From Phycisphaerae bacterium (lineage in GTDB: Bacteria; Planctomycetota; Phycisphaerae; Sedimentisphaerales; Anaerohalosphaeraceae): a stretch of DNA of 9,935 bases. Positions within the stretch are counted from its first letter, which is position 1. The number at the start of each line of letters is the position of its first letter. Where the stretch lies: assembly GCA_007121565.1 (NCBI GenBank), contig SKKI01000078.1, forward strand, positions 1 through 9,935, written 5' to 3'. The translations under genes and the position numbers were made by a program. This document shows, piece after piece, positions 1 to 6,798 of this stretch. The notes below the pieces were generated by a model. That model saw nothing but the letters and a program-made list of their open reading frames with translations. It was not told where the DNA came from and ran no database searches.

Positions 1-246
1 CACTATGATACCCACTGGCACATGAAGGGAAGTATGACCTTTGCCGACGGGATGCTGTACTGCTATGAAGAACGCGACGGCCACCTGGGATTGGTTCGAG
101 CGACGCCGGACGGATTCAATGTCATCAGTTCGTTTGTGATCGAGCACGGCGACGGCCGCCACTGGTCGCATCCGGTTATCTTTGAAAAACGGCTTTATAT
201 GCGGCGCGGAGATGAGATGGCTGTCTACGACATCGCCGCACGCTGA
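1..246 (+). CDS. PQQ-like beta-propeller repeat protein, C-terminal fragment
   Basis: This is the last 81 codons of a gene that begins before the window; the frame is open from base 1 to the TGA at 244-246. The fragment shows beta-propeller blade features: alternating short hydrophobic strands and turns, with 'GSMTFADGMLYCYEE' and 'HWSHPVIFEKRLYMRRGDEM' followed by a final 'VYDIAA' strand. This is the usual ending of PQQ-binding-like/BamB-like propellers common in planctomycetes, which are usually exported. The signal peptide and most blades lie outside the window, so neither cofactor binding nor enzymatic activity can be judged. The next gene starts 7 nt downstream on the same strand, so it is probably co-transcribed with the terpenoid genes, although a functional link is unproven. 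Confidence 0.6.
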   Translation, partial: HYDTHWHMKGSMTFADGMLYCYEERDGHLGLVRATPDGFNVISSFVIEHGDGRHWSHPVIFEKRLYMRRGDEMAVYDIAAR

Positions 247-248
247 GG
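245..248 (+). promoter_or_regulatory. Ribosome binding site deciding the ferredoxin start
   Basis: GAGG overlaps the stop codon of the beta-propeller gene (TGA at 244-246) and lies 5 nt before the ATG at 254. This supports that start over the upstream ATG at 182, and also supports translational coupling of the two genes. Confidence 0.5.
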
Positions 249-253
249 CCCTT

Positions 254-1042
254 ATGCAAAAAACGATCCTGTATTGCAACTGTTCTCAGGCAAACCTGAC
301 CCCCGAACCGACCCGGCAGGCGGCGATGGATACGCTGGCCGCCGCCGGTGTTCGCTACTTGTTCACCGACGATTTGTGTGGGCTGTGCACCGATGCCGGC
401 AGCGATCTGGTCAATAATCTCGCCGATGATTCGCTCTTGGTACTGGCCTGCTTTGAACGAACGGTTCGCGCGCTGCTCAATCGCGCCGGGCTGTCCGAGG
501 TCAAGACACTCGAGACGGTCAACCTGCGCACCGCCGAGCCGCAAGCGATTGCCGAGATACTGAAGTTAACCGATGCCCGTTCCGGCGGACGCATTACGCT
601 GCCGCGCAGCAATACTGGCTGGCAGCCGTGGTATCCGCTGATCGATGAAGCCCGCTGCACCAATTGCAGGCAGTGTCTGAATTTCTGTCTGTTCGGCGTC
701 TATGCCCTCGGTGCAAGCAAACACGTGAGCGTAACCAGGCCGACACACTGCAAAACCGGTTGCCCGGCCTGTGCGCGCGTCTGTCCGTCTGCGGCTATTA
801 TTTTTCCGAAATACACGACCGCGCCAATCAACGGCGATGCGGTCGATGAACAGGCCTGGAAAAGCACACCGCCGCCGGACAACCTTCAGCAGCGGCTCAC
901 CGGCAATGTGATGCAGATGCTGCGCAACCGCACCGCCGGCGACCGGGGCCGATCGCTCGAGACGCTTAAAGACGAACTGGATATTCCCGACAGTGTGATT
1001 GAAGGCCTGAAAAACCAAACGAATCGCTCAGCCAAGGATTGA
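254..1042 (+). CDS. HdrA-like N-terminal domain fused to a dicluster [4Fe-4S] ferredoxin
   Basis: Predicted 262-aa cytosolic electron carrier. Residues 135-145 form a classical CxxCxxCxxxC motif (C135, C138, C141, C145). Residues 166-177 form a second, slightly unusual CxxxCxxCxxxC motif (C166, C170, C173, C177) followed by Pro. Together they indicate two [4Fe-4S] clusters. The first ~100 residues have a Cys pair 'YCNC' (C8, C10), 'LCGLC' (C42, C45) and 'LACFERTVRALL'. In order these resemble the start of heterodisulfide reductase HdrA ('CHCG', a cysteine followed by an acidic/Gly stretch, 'ASCSPRMHE'); this is inferred from memory of the family. The C-terminal ~60 residues are polar and unassigned. 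The ATG at 254 was preferred over an in-frame upstream ATG at 182 because it removes the overlap with the preceding gene and has GAGG 5 nt upstream. It probably supplies electrons to the radical SAM or DUF116 proteins encoded next. Confidence 0.8.
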   Translation: MQKTILYCNCSQANLTPEPTRQAAMDTLAAAGVRYLFTDDLCGLCTDAGSDLVNNLADDSLLVLACFERTVRALLNRAGLSEVKTLETVNLRTAEPQAIAEILKLTDARSGGRITLPRSNTGWQPWYPLIDEARCTNCRQCLNFCLFGVYALGASKHVSVTRPTHCKTGCPACARVCPSAAIIFPKYTTAPINGDAVDEQAWKSTPPPDNLQQRLTGNVMQMLRNRTAGDRGRSLETLKDELDIPDSVIEGLKNQTNRSAKD

Positions 1043-1061
1043 CCAATAATACCGTGATGCT

Positions 1062-2627
1062 ATGCCGACAACCCGCTTAACACCCGCCATCGTTCTCGTG
1101 GCCGACCGCACGCTCAGCGCCAATTATAAGGCGCTGTTCGAGGGCATCTTCGCCACGATGCAGACCAGCAACGTGCCGGCGCTTGCCATGCGCCGCTTCG
1201 TGGCTCCGCCGGTACGCACCGACGCCAACGGACGTGCCCACACCGCGCCGCTGGGCCTGCGGCGCGTCCAGTCGGCGCTGATTGCCGAACTGGGCCTGTC
1301 GCCCGACGAGGTGGTCTGCACGACGCCGGAGCGCTTGGGCGAGGTGCTTGGCCCGTGGGTTAAAATTGTCGGCTTCAGCTCCAGCGATCCGCTGGGTAAC
1401 GGCATGAGCAACACCACCACGACGCAATTCTGGGCCGGCGAATTGTACACGCGACGCTGGTCGCGCCAACTGCTCGAACACCTGCTCGCAGCCAAGCAGC
1501 GGTACGGTTTTAAGGTTGTCGGCGGCGGGGCAGGCGCCTGGCAGTGGGACTGCTATCCGGACGCGGTTGCCCAGGCGTGCCTGGATGTGCGCTTCGAGGG
1601 CTACTTTGAACACGACGGCCCGGCATTGTTTGGCGACATCCTGAACGGCAAATCCGTGCCGCAACGTGTTGTGCAATCCAAAACCAACGCCTCGGGCATC
1701 GCCCCGATCAACGGCGCCAGTCTTCTGGGGATCATCGAACTGTCCCGCGGCTGCGGACGGGGCTGTACCTTCTGTTCGATGGCACACAAAAAAATGCAGC
1801 ACCTTCCGGCTGAGACGATCCTGACCGATCTGGAAACCAACCTGTCCGGCGGCATCCGGTCGGTGGTCAGCGGCAGCGAGGACTTTTTCCGTTACGGAGC
1901 GACGGGACTGACGCCGAATTTTGAGGCCCTGCGCGACCTGCTTGAACAGATGCGGCAGCTCAAGGGCCTGTCGTTTATGCAGATTGACCACGCCAATATC
2001 ACCAGCGTCGCGCAGATGACCGATGCCCAGCTTCAGGAAATTCGCCGGCTGCTGACGTGGGAAAAACGCAGCCGATACCTCTGGGTCAATATGGGCGTCG
2101 AAAGCGCAAACGGCCACCTGGTCGCGGCCAACTGCCCCGGCAAAGTCGCCCCCTACCGACCGGACGACTGGCAGGAACTGCTTTATTCCACCGCCGAGCG
2201 CATGACACGCAACGGCTTTTTCTCCGTGGTCAGCCTGGTGCTGGGACTGCCCGGCGAAACGCCCGACGATGTGCAGCAAACGATGCGGCTGGTCAAGTTT
2301 CTCGAAACGCAGGACGCAGTGGTCTTTCCCGTATTCTATGAGCCTTATACCCGCGAAGATATCGCCGCGGGACGCCGTTTTTCCATCGCCACGATGCGCC
2401 CGGAACACCTGGAACTGTACCGCACATGTTACGAGATCAACTTCAGAAAAGTACCGCTGCTGTTTTGGGACAATCAGCGATGCGCCGGTGTCTCTTGGCT
2501 TAAGCGTGCCACGATGCGGCTGCTGGGTAAGACCGAAGTGGCCGCGTGGCGCAAGGCCTTTGTCCGCGTCGGTAAACAGTTAACCCCCTGCTCACCCCAA
2601 ACGGAGTCAAAGCGCCGGTATGCCTGA
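1062..2627 (+). CDS. Radical SAM protein with B12-binding-like N-terminal region
   Basis: 521-aa radical SAM enzyme. The cluster-binding motif CxxxCxxC lies at C231, C235 and C238 within 'ELSRGCGRGCTFCSM', the form seen in B12-binding-domain radical SAM families. Residues ~1-200 look like the Rossmann-type domain of those proteins: 'VKIVGFSSSDPLGNGMS', then 'GFKVVGGGAGAW', then a 'RFEGYFEHDGPALFGDIL' segment. The cobalamin-binding DxHxxG signature is not visible, so true B12 binding is doubtful. Downstream come 'VVSGSEDFFRYG', 'NMGVESANG' and 'LVLGLPGETPDD', typical later strands of the radical SAM barrel. The reaction is unknown; position in a terpenoid operon suggests modification of an isoprenoid chain or ring. 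The gene starts 19 nt after the ferredoxin gene, with no strong Shine-Dalgarno sequence nearby, and overlaps the next gene by 8 nt. It is not recognisable as HpnH, HpnP or HpnR. Confidence 0.8.
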   Translation: MPTTRLTPAIVLVADRTLSANYKALFEGIFATMQTSNVPALAMRRFVAPPVRTDANGRAHTAPLGLRRVQSALIAELGLSPDEVVCTTPERLGEVLGPWVKIVGFSSSDPLGNGMSNTTTTQFWAGELYTRRWSRQLLEHLLAAKQRYGFKVVGGGAGAWQWDCYPDAVAQACLDVRFEGYFEHDGPALFGDILNGKSVPQRVVQSKTNASGIAPINGASLLGIIELSRGCGRGCTFCSMAHKKMQHLPAETILTDLETNLSGGIRSVVSGSEDFFRYGATGLTPNFEALRDLLEQMRQLKGLSFMQIDHANITSVAQMTDAQLQEIRRLLTWEKRSRYLWVNMGVESANGHLVAANCPGKVAPYRPDDWQELLYSTAERMTRNGFFSVVSLVLGLPGETPDDVQQTMRLVKFLETQDAVVFPVFYEPYTREDIAAGRRFSIATMRPEHLELYRTCYEINFRKVPLLFWDNQRCAGVSWLKRATMRLLGKTEVAAWRKAFVRVGKQLTPCSPQTESKRRYA

Positions 2628-4158
2628 ATCCTTTAAACAATCTGCTGTCAATGCCGGGGCGGGTATTCCGGCCACCGCCGAGCTGCGCCTTCGGCTGGAT
2701 CAGGCTGCCCAGGCGTATATCATGCAACAGCGGCTCATCCCACCGGCCCCGCTGGATGCGCTCAAACAACACGCCGCGGCGCTTCTGGGCCAGGAGAAAC
2801 TCGATGAGATGTTTTTGCCGTATGCGGTGGTAATCCTCAACAACGCGCTCTGGCGTCCGACCGTTCTCAAGACGCCCTACCGCAAGCGTCTGCTGCTGCT
2901 GCCGCAGTGCCTCAAGTCTGCTCGCCATTGCACCGCCGAGTGCGACACCTTCGGCCTGTTGTGCAGGCATTGCGGCCGCTGCGTTATCGACCCCCTGACG
3001 CGCAAGGCCGAGCAGCTCGGCTATACCGTCCTGATCGCCGAAGGCTCGCCGGTGGTGATGGCGCTGATTCAATCCGGCCAGGTCGAGGCGGTCGTGGGGG
3101 TAAGCTGCCTGCCCGTTCTGGAAAAGGTCTTTCCCTATATGGAGGCCGGCGCGGTGCCGGGCGTGGCGATCCCGTTGCTGTATGACGGCTGCAAAGACAC
3201 CGCCTTTGACACTGATGTGCTGGAGGCGATTCTCGAAGACTGTGTCGCGGTCGAGCAAACCGTCGGATTGGAGCGTCTGCGTCACCAGGTGCGCGACTGG
3301 TTCTGCCCCGATGCGCTGCGGGAGTTTTTTGATGCCGACAGCGACCCGACCGTTGCCATTGCCGCCCAGTGGCTGGCGCGCGGCGGCAAGCACTACCGGC
3401 CGCTGTTGACCGCGGCGATGGCCGACGCCTGCGCCGAAAGCGACGCCGAACATCCGCCGCAGACGGTCCGACAGGCCGCCGTAGCGGTCGAGTGCTTCCA
3501 TAAGGCCTCGCTCATCCACGATGACATTGAGGACGACGACGTTGAGCGGTACGGCCGAGAAACACTGCATCGGCAGTACGGCACGCCTATCGCCCTGAAT
3601 GTCGGCGATTTGCTCATCGGCGAGGGCTACCGCCTGCTGGTCGAGCTGGATGTCAGTGCCGAACAGAAAAACGACCTGCTGAACATCGCCGCTCAGGGTC
3701 ATCGCGCCTTGTGCCTGGGCCAAGGCAAAGAGCTTGAGCAGCGCCGCGGCAACCAGACGCCGAGCGTGCCTGAGATTCTGAGCATTTTTGCTGGAAAGAC
3801 CGCCCCGGCTTTTGGCGTCGCGCTGAAAGTCGGCGCCGTTCTCGGCGGCGGCGGGCCTGCCCTGCAGGAGACGCTGGATCGCTATTCACAGGCCCTTGGC
3901 ATCGCCTATCAGATTCGCGACGACCTGCTCGACTGGCAATCGGCGCAGCACCGAAACGGGCTGTCCATCGTCGCTGTGTTGGGCAGCCAACAGGCCGCGC
4001 ACGATCTGCTGGCCGACTATCGCCGCCGTGCAATCGCCTGTCTTGGTGAGCTGCAGTCCAGTCACGTCAAGACCCTGCTGCGGCGTGTCATCACCAAAAT
4101 CTTCGACAAAGTCCAGCCCATGGGATGCTGCGATGAGCATACGCCTGGACCTCATTGA
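2620..4158 (+). CDS. DUF116-polyprenyl diphosphate synthase fusion
   Basis: 512-aa two-domain protein. Residues ~90-200 match the DUF116 pattern: 'LPQCLKSARHC' (C97, C104), C108, then CxxCxxC at C115, C118 and C121, a conserved 'VVGVSCLPVLEKVF' (C163) and 'DGCKDTAFDTDV' (C191). The cysteine set implies an Fe-S cluster or a redox role. Residues ~215-500 are a trans-polyprenyl diphosphate synthase: 'GGKHYRP', first Asp-rich motif D301-D302-x-x-D305 in 'LIHDDIEDDD', and second D434-D435-x-x-D438 in 'YQIRDDLLDW'. Both metal-binding motifs are intact, so condensation of allylic diphosphates with IPP is expected. Residues 5 and 4 before the first motif are Ala and Ser, not aromatic, which by analogy favours a product longer than farnesyl diphosphate (C20 or more). 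The start overlaps the radical SAM gene by 8 nt; a GGAG 13 nt upstream is rather distant. Confidence 0.88.
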   Translation: MPESFKQSAVNAGAGIPATAELRLRLDQAAQAYIMQQRLIPPAPLDALKQHAAALLGQEKLDEMFLPYAVVILNNALWRPTVLKTPYRKRLLLLPQCLKSARHCTAECDTFGLLCRHCGRCVIDPLTRKAEQLGYTVLIAEGSPVVMALIQSGQVEAVVGVSCLPVLEKVFPYMEAGAVPGVAIPLLYDGCKDTAFDTDVLEAILEDCVAVEQTVGLERLRHQVRDWFCPDALREFFDADSDPTVAIAAQWLARGGKHYRPLLTAAMADACAESDAEHPPQTVRQAAVAVECFHKASLIHDDIEDDDVERYGRETLHRQYGTPIALNVGDLLIGEGYRLLVELDVSAEQKNDLLNIAAQGHRALCLGQGKELEQRRGNQTPSVPEILSIFAGKTAPAFGVALKVGAVLGGGGPALQETLDRYSQALGIAYQIRDDLLDWQSAQHRNGLSIVAVLGSQQAAHDLLADYRRRAIACLGELQSSHVKTLLRRVITKIFDKVQPMGCCDEHTPGPH

Positions 4159-5005
4159 CACCCTTGCCGCCGCCTGTCCGACCGGCGGCATTACTGCTCA
4201 GACAGCCGCGGCGGTCTTTGAAAGCCGACGCAACGGCGACGGCGGCTTTCGCGGCAAAGGTCCCCAAAGCGATCTGTACTACACCGGCTTTGCCCTGATG
4301 AGTTTGACAGCGCTGAATCAACCACTGGATGCGCCGGGGTTGCCGGACTTCCTTGACCGCTTCGAGAACCGAGACGAGCTCGATCTGGCGCATCTGGCAG
4401 CGCTGATTCGCTGCCGCCGCCTGCTCAACCAGCTTAGCCCCTCCCACATCGACGCGCTAACCGGCCAACTGCAGGCGTTTCGCTGCAAGGACGGCGCCTA
4501 CCACCACCTTTGCGCCCGCGCTGAAGGCTCGGCCTACGGCTGTTTTCTGGCAGTGGGCGCGTATCAGGATTTAGGACGCGATCTGCCCGATGCTCAGGCC
4601 GTCATCGACTGTCTCAACAAACTCAATGCCGACGGCGGCTATCATAACGAATCGTCCCTGCCGCTGGTTTCCACGCCCGGCACCGCCGCGGCAGTGACCA
4701 CCTTGACGCAATTGGGCCGGGCCGTCGATCCGCGCGCCGCCGACTGGCTGCTGCACAGCCGCGACGCACACGGCGGCTTTAAGGTGATGCCCGCCGCACC
4801 GGTAGCCGACCTGCTTTCCACTGCCGTCGCGCTGCATGCGCTTGACAGGATGAATACGGATCTGTCGCCGATCCGCGCGGCCGATCTGGCGTTCGTGACC
4901 GGCCTGTGGGATTCGGCAATCGGCTTTTGTCAAAACCGCATCGACCCGATCAGCGATTGTGAATACTGCTTTTATGGCCTGCTGTCCCTGGGGCATCTGC
5001 GATGA
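4133..5005 (+). CDS. Prenyltransferase beta / terpene-cyclase-like alpha-barrel repeat protein
   Basis: 290-aa protein built from repeated Gly-Gly-aromatic helical hairpins, as in protein prenyltransferase beta subunits and squalene cyclases. Repeats start near residues 36 ('DGGFRGKG', then 'SDLYYTGFALMSL'), 120 ('DGAYHH', then 'GSAYGCFLAVGAY'), 167 ('DGGYHN', then 'TPGTAAAVTTL'), 213 ('HGGFK', then 'ADLLSTAVALHAL') and ~275 ('DCEYCFYGLLSL'). The zinc ligands of farnesyl/geranylgeranyl transferases (Asp-x-Cys, then His in the last repeat) are not preserved: 'ADLLST' and 'CEYCFYG' stand at those places. There is no DxDD motif. It therefore probably binds a prenyl chain in the barrel but is not an ordinary zinc-dependent protein prenyltransferase. 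It may be a partner or chaperone of the cyclase or a divergent enzyme. The start lies within the previous gene (26-nt overlap) behind GGGA at 4122-4125. The end overlaps the next start as ATGA. Confidence 0.75.
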   Translation: MSIRLDLIDTLAAACPTGGITAQTAAAVFESRRNGDGGFRGKGPQSDLYYTGFALMSLTALNQPLDAPGLPDFLDRFENRDELDLAHLAALIRCRRLLNQLSPSHIDALTGQLQAFRCKDGAYHHLCARAEGSAYGCFLAVGAYQDLGRDLPDAQAVIDCLNKLNADGGYHNESSLPLVSTPGTAAAVTTLTQLGRAVDPRAADWLLHSRDAHGGFKVMPAAPVADLLSTAVALHALDRMNTDLSPIRAADLAFVTGLWDSAIGFCQNRIDPISDCEYCFYGLLSLGHLR

Positions 5006-6783
5006 GCACGCCCGATAAACAGCCTGACACATCCGCAGCATGGGCTTTGGCCTATCGCAATACTCTCAGCTGCCTTGTTGAGGCTCGCGGCGCCGACGGC
5101 CTCTGGACGGGCCGGCTCAGCTCCAGCCCGCTGGCCACTGCCGTCTCGATCACTGCCCTGCACATCGCCAATGCCCCGGGCCATCACGCCGCCATCCAAA
5201 ACGGTCTGACTTGGCTGGCCGAGCACCAAAACCCCGACGGCGGCTGGGGCGATACCGACAATCGTGACCCCAGCAACCTGAGCACCACGCTGCTGGCGCT
5301 GGCGGCAATCCATGCCGTCGACCACGCGGGGCGGTTTGCCTCACACACTCAAAACGCCCGCACCTGGCTCAAGCGTCGGCTCAATTACACCCGCCAAAGC
5401 GACCTGGCCGGGGCGGTCTATGCCGCCTATGGGGATGACCGAACGTTTGCCGTGCCGATCCTGGCCCACTGCACACTGGCCGGGCTGTTCGATGAGGCGC
5501 CCGACCCGTGGCAGCTTGTCAAGCCGCTGCCGTTTGAGCTGGCACGGCTTCCGCGGGCCTTATATCGGGTATTGAACCTGACTGTAGTCAGCTACGCCCT
5601 GCCGGCACTGATCGCGGTCGGACAGGCCAAGTTCCATTTTGACCCGCCGAAAAATCCGCTCCTGCGTGCCGTCCGCCGCACCGCCTGCGTGCCGACACTG
5701 GATCTGTTGGGAACGCTTCAGCCGACCAACGGCGGCTTTCTCGAAGCGCCCCCGCTGACGGCATTTGTCACCATGAGCCTGGCGGCAATCGGCCACACAC
5801 AGCACCCCGTCGCGCAAAAAGGCCTGGCATTTCTGACCGCTGCTCAGCGGCCGGATGGAAGCTGGCCGATTGATACGAATCTTTCCACGTGGCTATCCAC
5901 TCACGCCATCAAGCTGCTGGCCCCCGATCACCTGACCGACGACGACCGCCGCGCGCTGGCCGATGCGTTGATCACACGGCAATACAAAACCGTTCACCCC
6001 TTTACCGGCGCCGCTGCCGGCGGCTGGGGCTGGACGCCGCTGCCCGGCGCCGTGCCGGATGCTGACGATACCGCCGGGGTACTGGTCGCGCTGCATCGGC
6101 TCGACAATCAATGCCCCACCGTGCGCGCAGCCGCGTGCAAGGGACTGATCTGGCTGCTGGATATGCAAAACACCGACGGCGGCATCCCGACCTTCTGCCG
6201 CGGCTGGGGAAAGCTGGAGTTTGATCGAAGCTGCGCCGACATCACCGCCCACGCGCTTGAGGCCTTCGGGCTCTGGCGCGACCACGTTCCGGCAGCGATG
6301 CAAACCCGCATCGACCGCGCCATCCCGCGTGCGCTGAGGTATCTGTATGCCCATCAGCGCCCCGACGGCGCCTGGCTGCCGCTGTGGTTCGGCGACCCCG
6401 ATGCCCCGGATAAGGCCAATCCCGTCTACGGCACCGCGCGCGTGCTGAGCGTCCTGGCGAACATGAACACGAGCCGCTTTCCGATCTTGAAAATGATGAT
6501 ACCCCCCGCCGCTGACTACCTGCGCAGCGTTCAGCACTCTGACGGCGGCTGGGGATCGATTGAACAAACAGCCCTGGCAACTGCCGCCTTGATTGAAGCC
6601 CAAAAAGAAAAATCCGACGCCATCGACGCCGGATTAAACTGGCTGGTTGAAAAAACACACAACGGCACTGACTTTTGCCCCGCACCCATCGGCCTGTACT
6701 TTGCCAAGCTGTGGTACACCGAGCAGCTCTATCCCGTTCTCTTTACCCTTCAGGCCCTGCAAGCGGCCAGGTCCCGAATCTGA
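5002..6783 (+). CDS. Squalene-hopene cyclase-family class II terpene cyclase
   Basis: 593-aa protein with the double alpha-barrel repeat pattern of squalene-hopene cyclases. The catalytic-acid motif DxDDTA is intact at D353-A-D355-D356-T-A, just after 'GGWGWT' (340-345), close to its position in the ~630-aa Alicyclobacillus enzyme. QW-type repeats lie at D79-W82 ('DGGWGD'), D285-W288 ('DGSW'), D392 ('DGGIPTF', Trp replaced), D455-W458 ('DGAW', then 'PLWFG') and D514-W517 ('DGGWGS'). 'NPVYGTARVL' follows, as in related proteins. Expected reaction: protonation-initiated polycyclisation of a linear isoprenoid at a membrane surface. Because the operon encodes a prenyl diphosphate synthase but no squalene synthase, the substrate could be a polyprenyl diphosphate or derivative (compare class II diterpene and onoceroid-type cyclases) instead of squalene. 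The start is ATGA-coupled to the previous gene, with GGGG at 4990-4993. I withhold the symbol shc because the substrate is uncertain. Confidence 0.85.
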   Translation: MSTPDKQPDTSAAWALAYRNTLSCLVEARGADGLWTGRLSSSPLATAVSITALHIANAPGHHAAIQNGLTWLAEHQNPDGGWGDTDNRDPSNLSTTLLALAAIHAVDHAGRFASHTQNARTWLKRRLNYTRQSDLAGAVYAAYGDDRTFAVPILAHCTLAGLFDEAPDPWQLVKPLPFELARLPRALYRVLNLTVVSYALPALIAVGQAKFHFDPPKNPLLRAVRRTACVPTLDLLGTLQPTNGGFLEAPPLTAFVTMSLAAIGHTQHPVAQKGLAFLTAAQRPDGSWPIDTNLSTWLSTHAIKLLAPDHLTDDDRRALADALITRQYKTVHPFTGAAAGGWGWTPLPGAVPDADDTAGVLVALHRLDNQCPTVRAAACKGLIWLLDMQNTDGGIPTFCRGWGKLEFDRSCADITAHALEAFGLWRDHVPAAMQTRIDRAIPRALRYLYAHQRPDGAWLPLWFGDPDAPDKANPVYGTARVLSVLANMNTSRFPILKMMIPPAADYLRSVQHSDGGWGSIEQTALATAALIEAQKEKSDAIDAGLNWLVEKTHNGTDFCPAPIGLYFAKLWYTEQLYPVLFTLQALQAARSRI

Positions 6784-6798
6784 AATCTTCGCCCTTCT

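Noticed and set aside
1077..2408. Long open frame of 443 codons on the minus strand, opposite the radical SAM gene
   Set aside because: It is an antisense shadow of a well-supported coding region in GC-rich DNA. Its translation is rich in Arg, Ala, Gly and His with no recognisable motif.
1062..2627. Annotation as the hopanoid methylase HpnP or HpnR, or as HpnH
   Set aside because: Length, N-terminal sequence and missing cobalamin motif do not fit, and no other recognisable hpn gene accompanies it.
2500..3723. Minus-strand open frame of 407 codons opposite the DUF116-synthase gene
   Set aside because: It lies opposite motif-bearing sequence of the fusion gene and shows low-complexity Arg/Gln/Gly composition, so it is a shadow frame.
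3896..4132. N-terminal extension of the 290-aa alpha-barrel protein upstream of 4133
   Set aside because: The in-frame extension overlaps the prenyl synthase domain in another frame and looks like a Ser/Pro/Arg-rich shadow. The ATG at 4133 has a GGGA 7 nt upstream.
4133..5005. Annotation as a protein farnesyl- or geranylgeranyltransferase beta subunit
   Set aside because: The zinc-binding Asp-x-Cys and His are not seen at the expected repeats, no alpha subunit is nearby, and the context is terpenoid synthesis.
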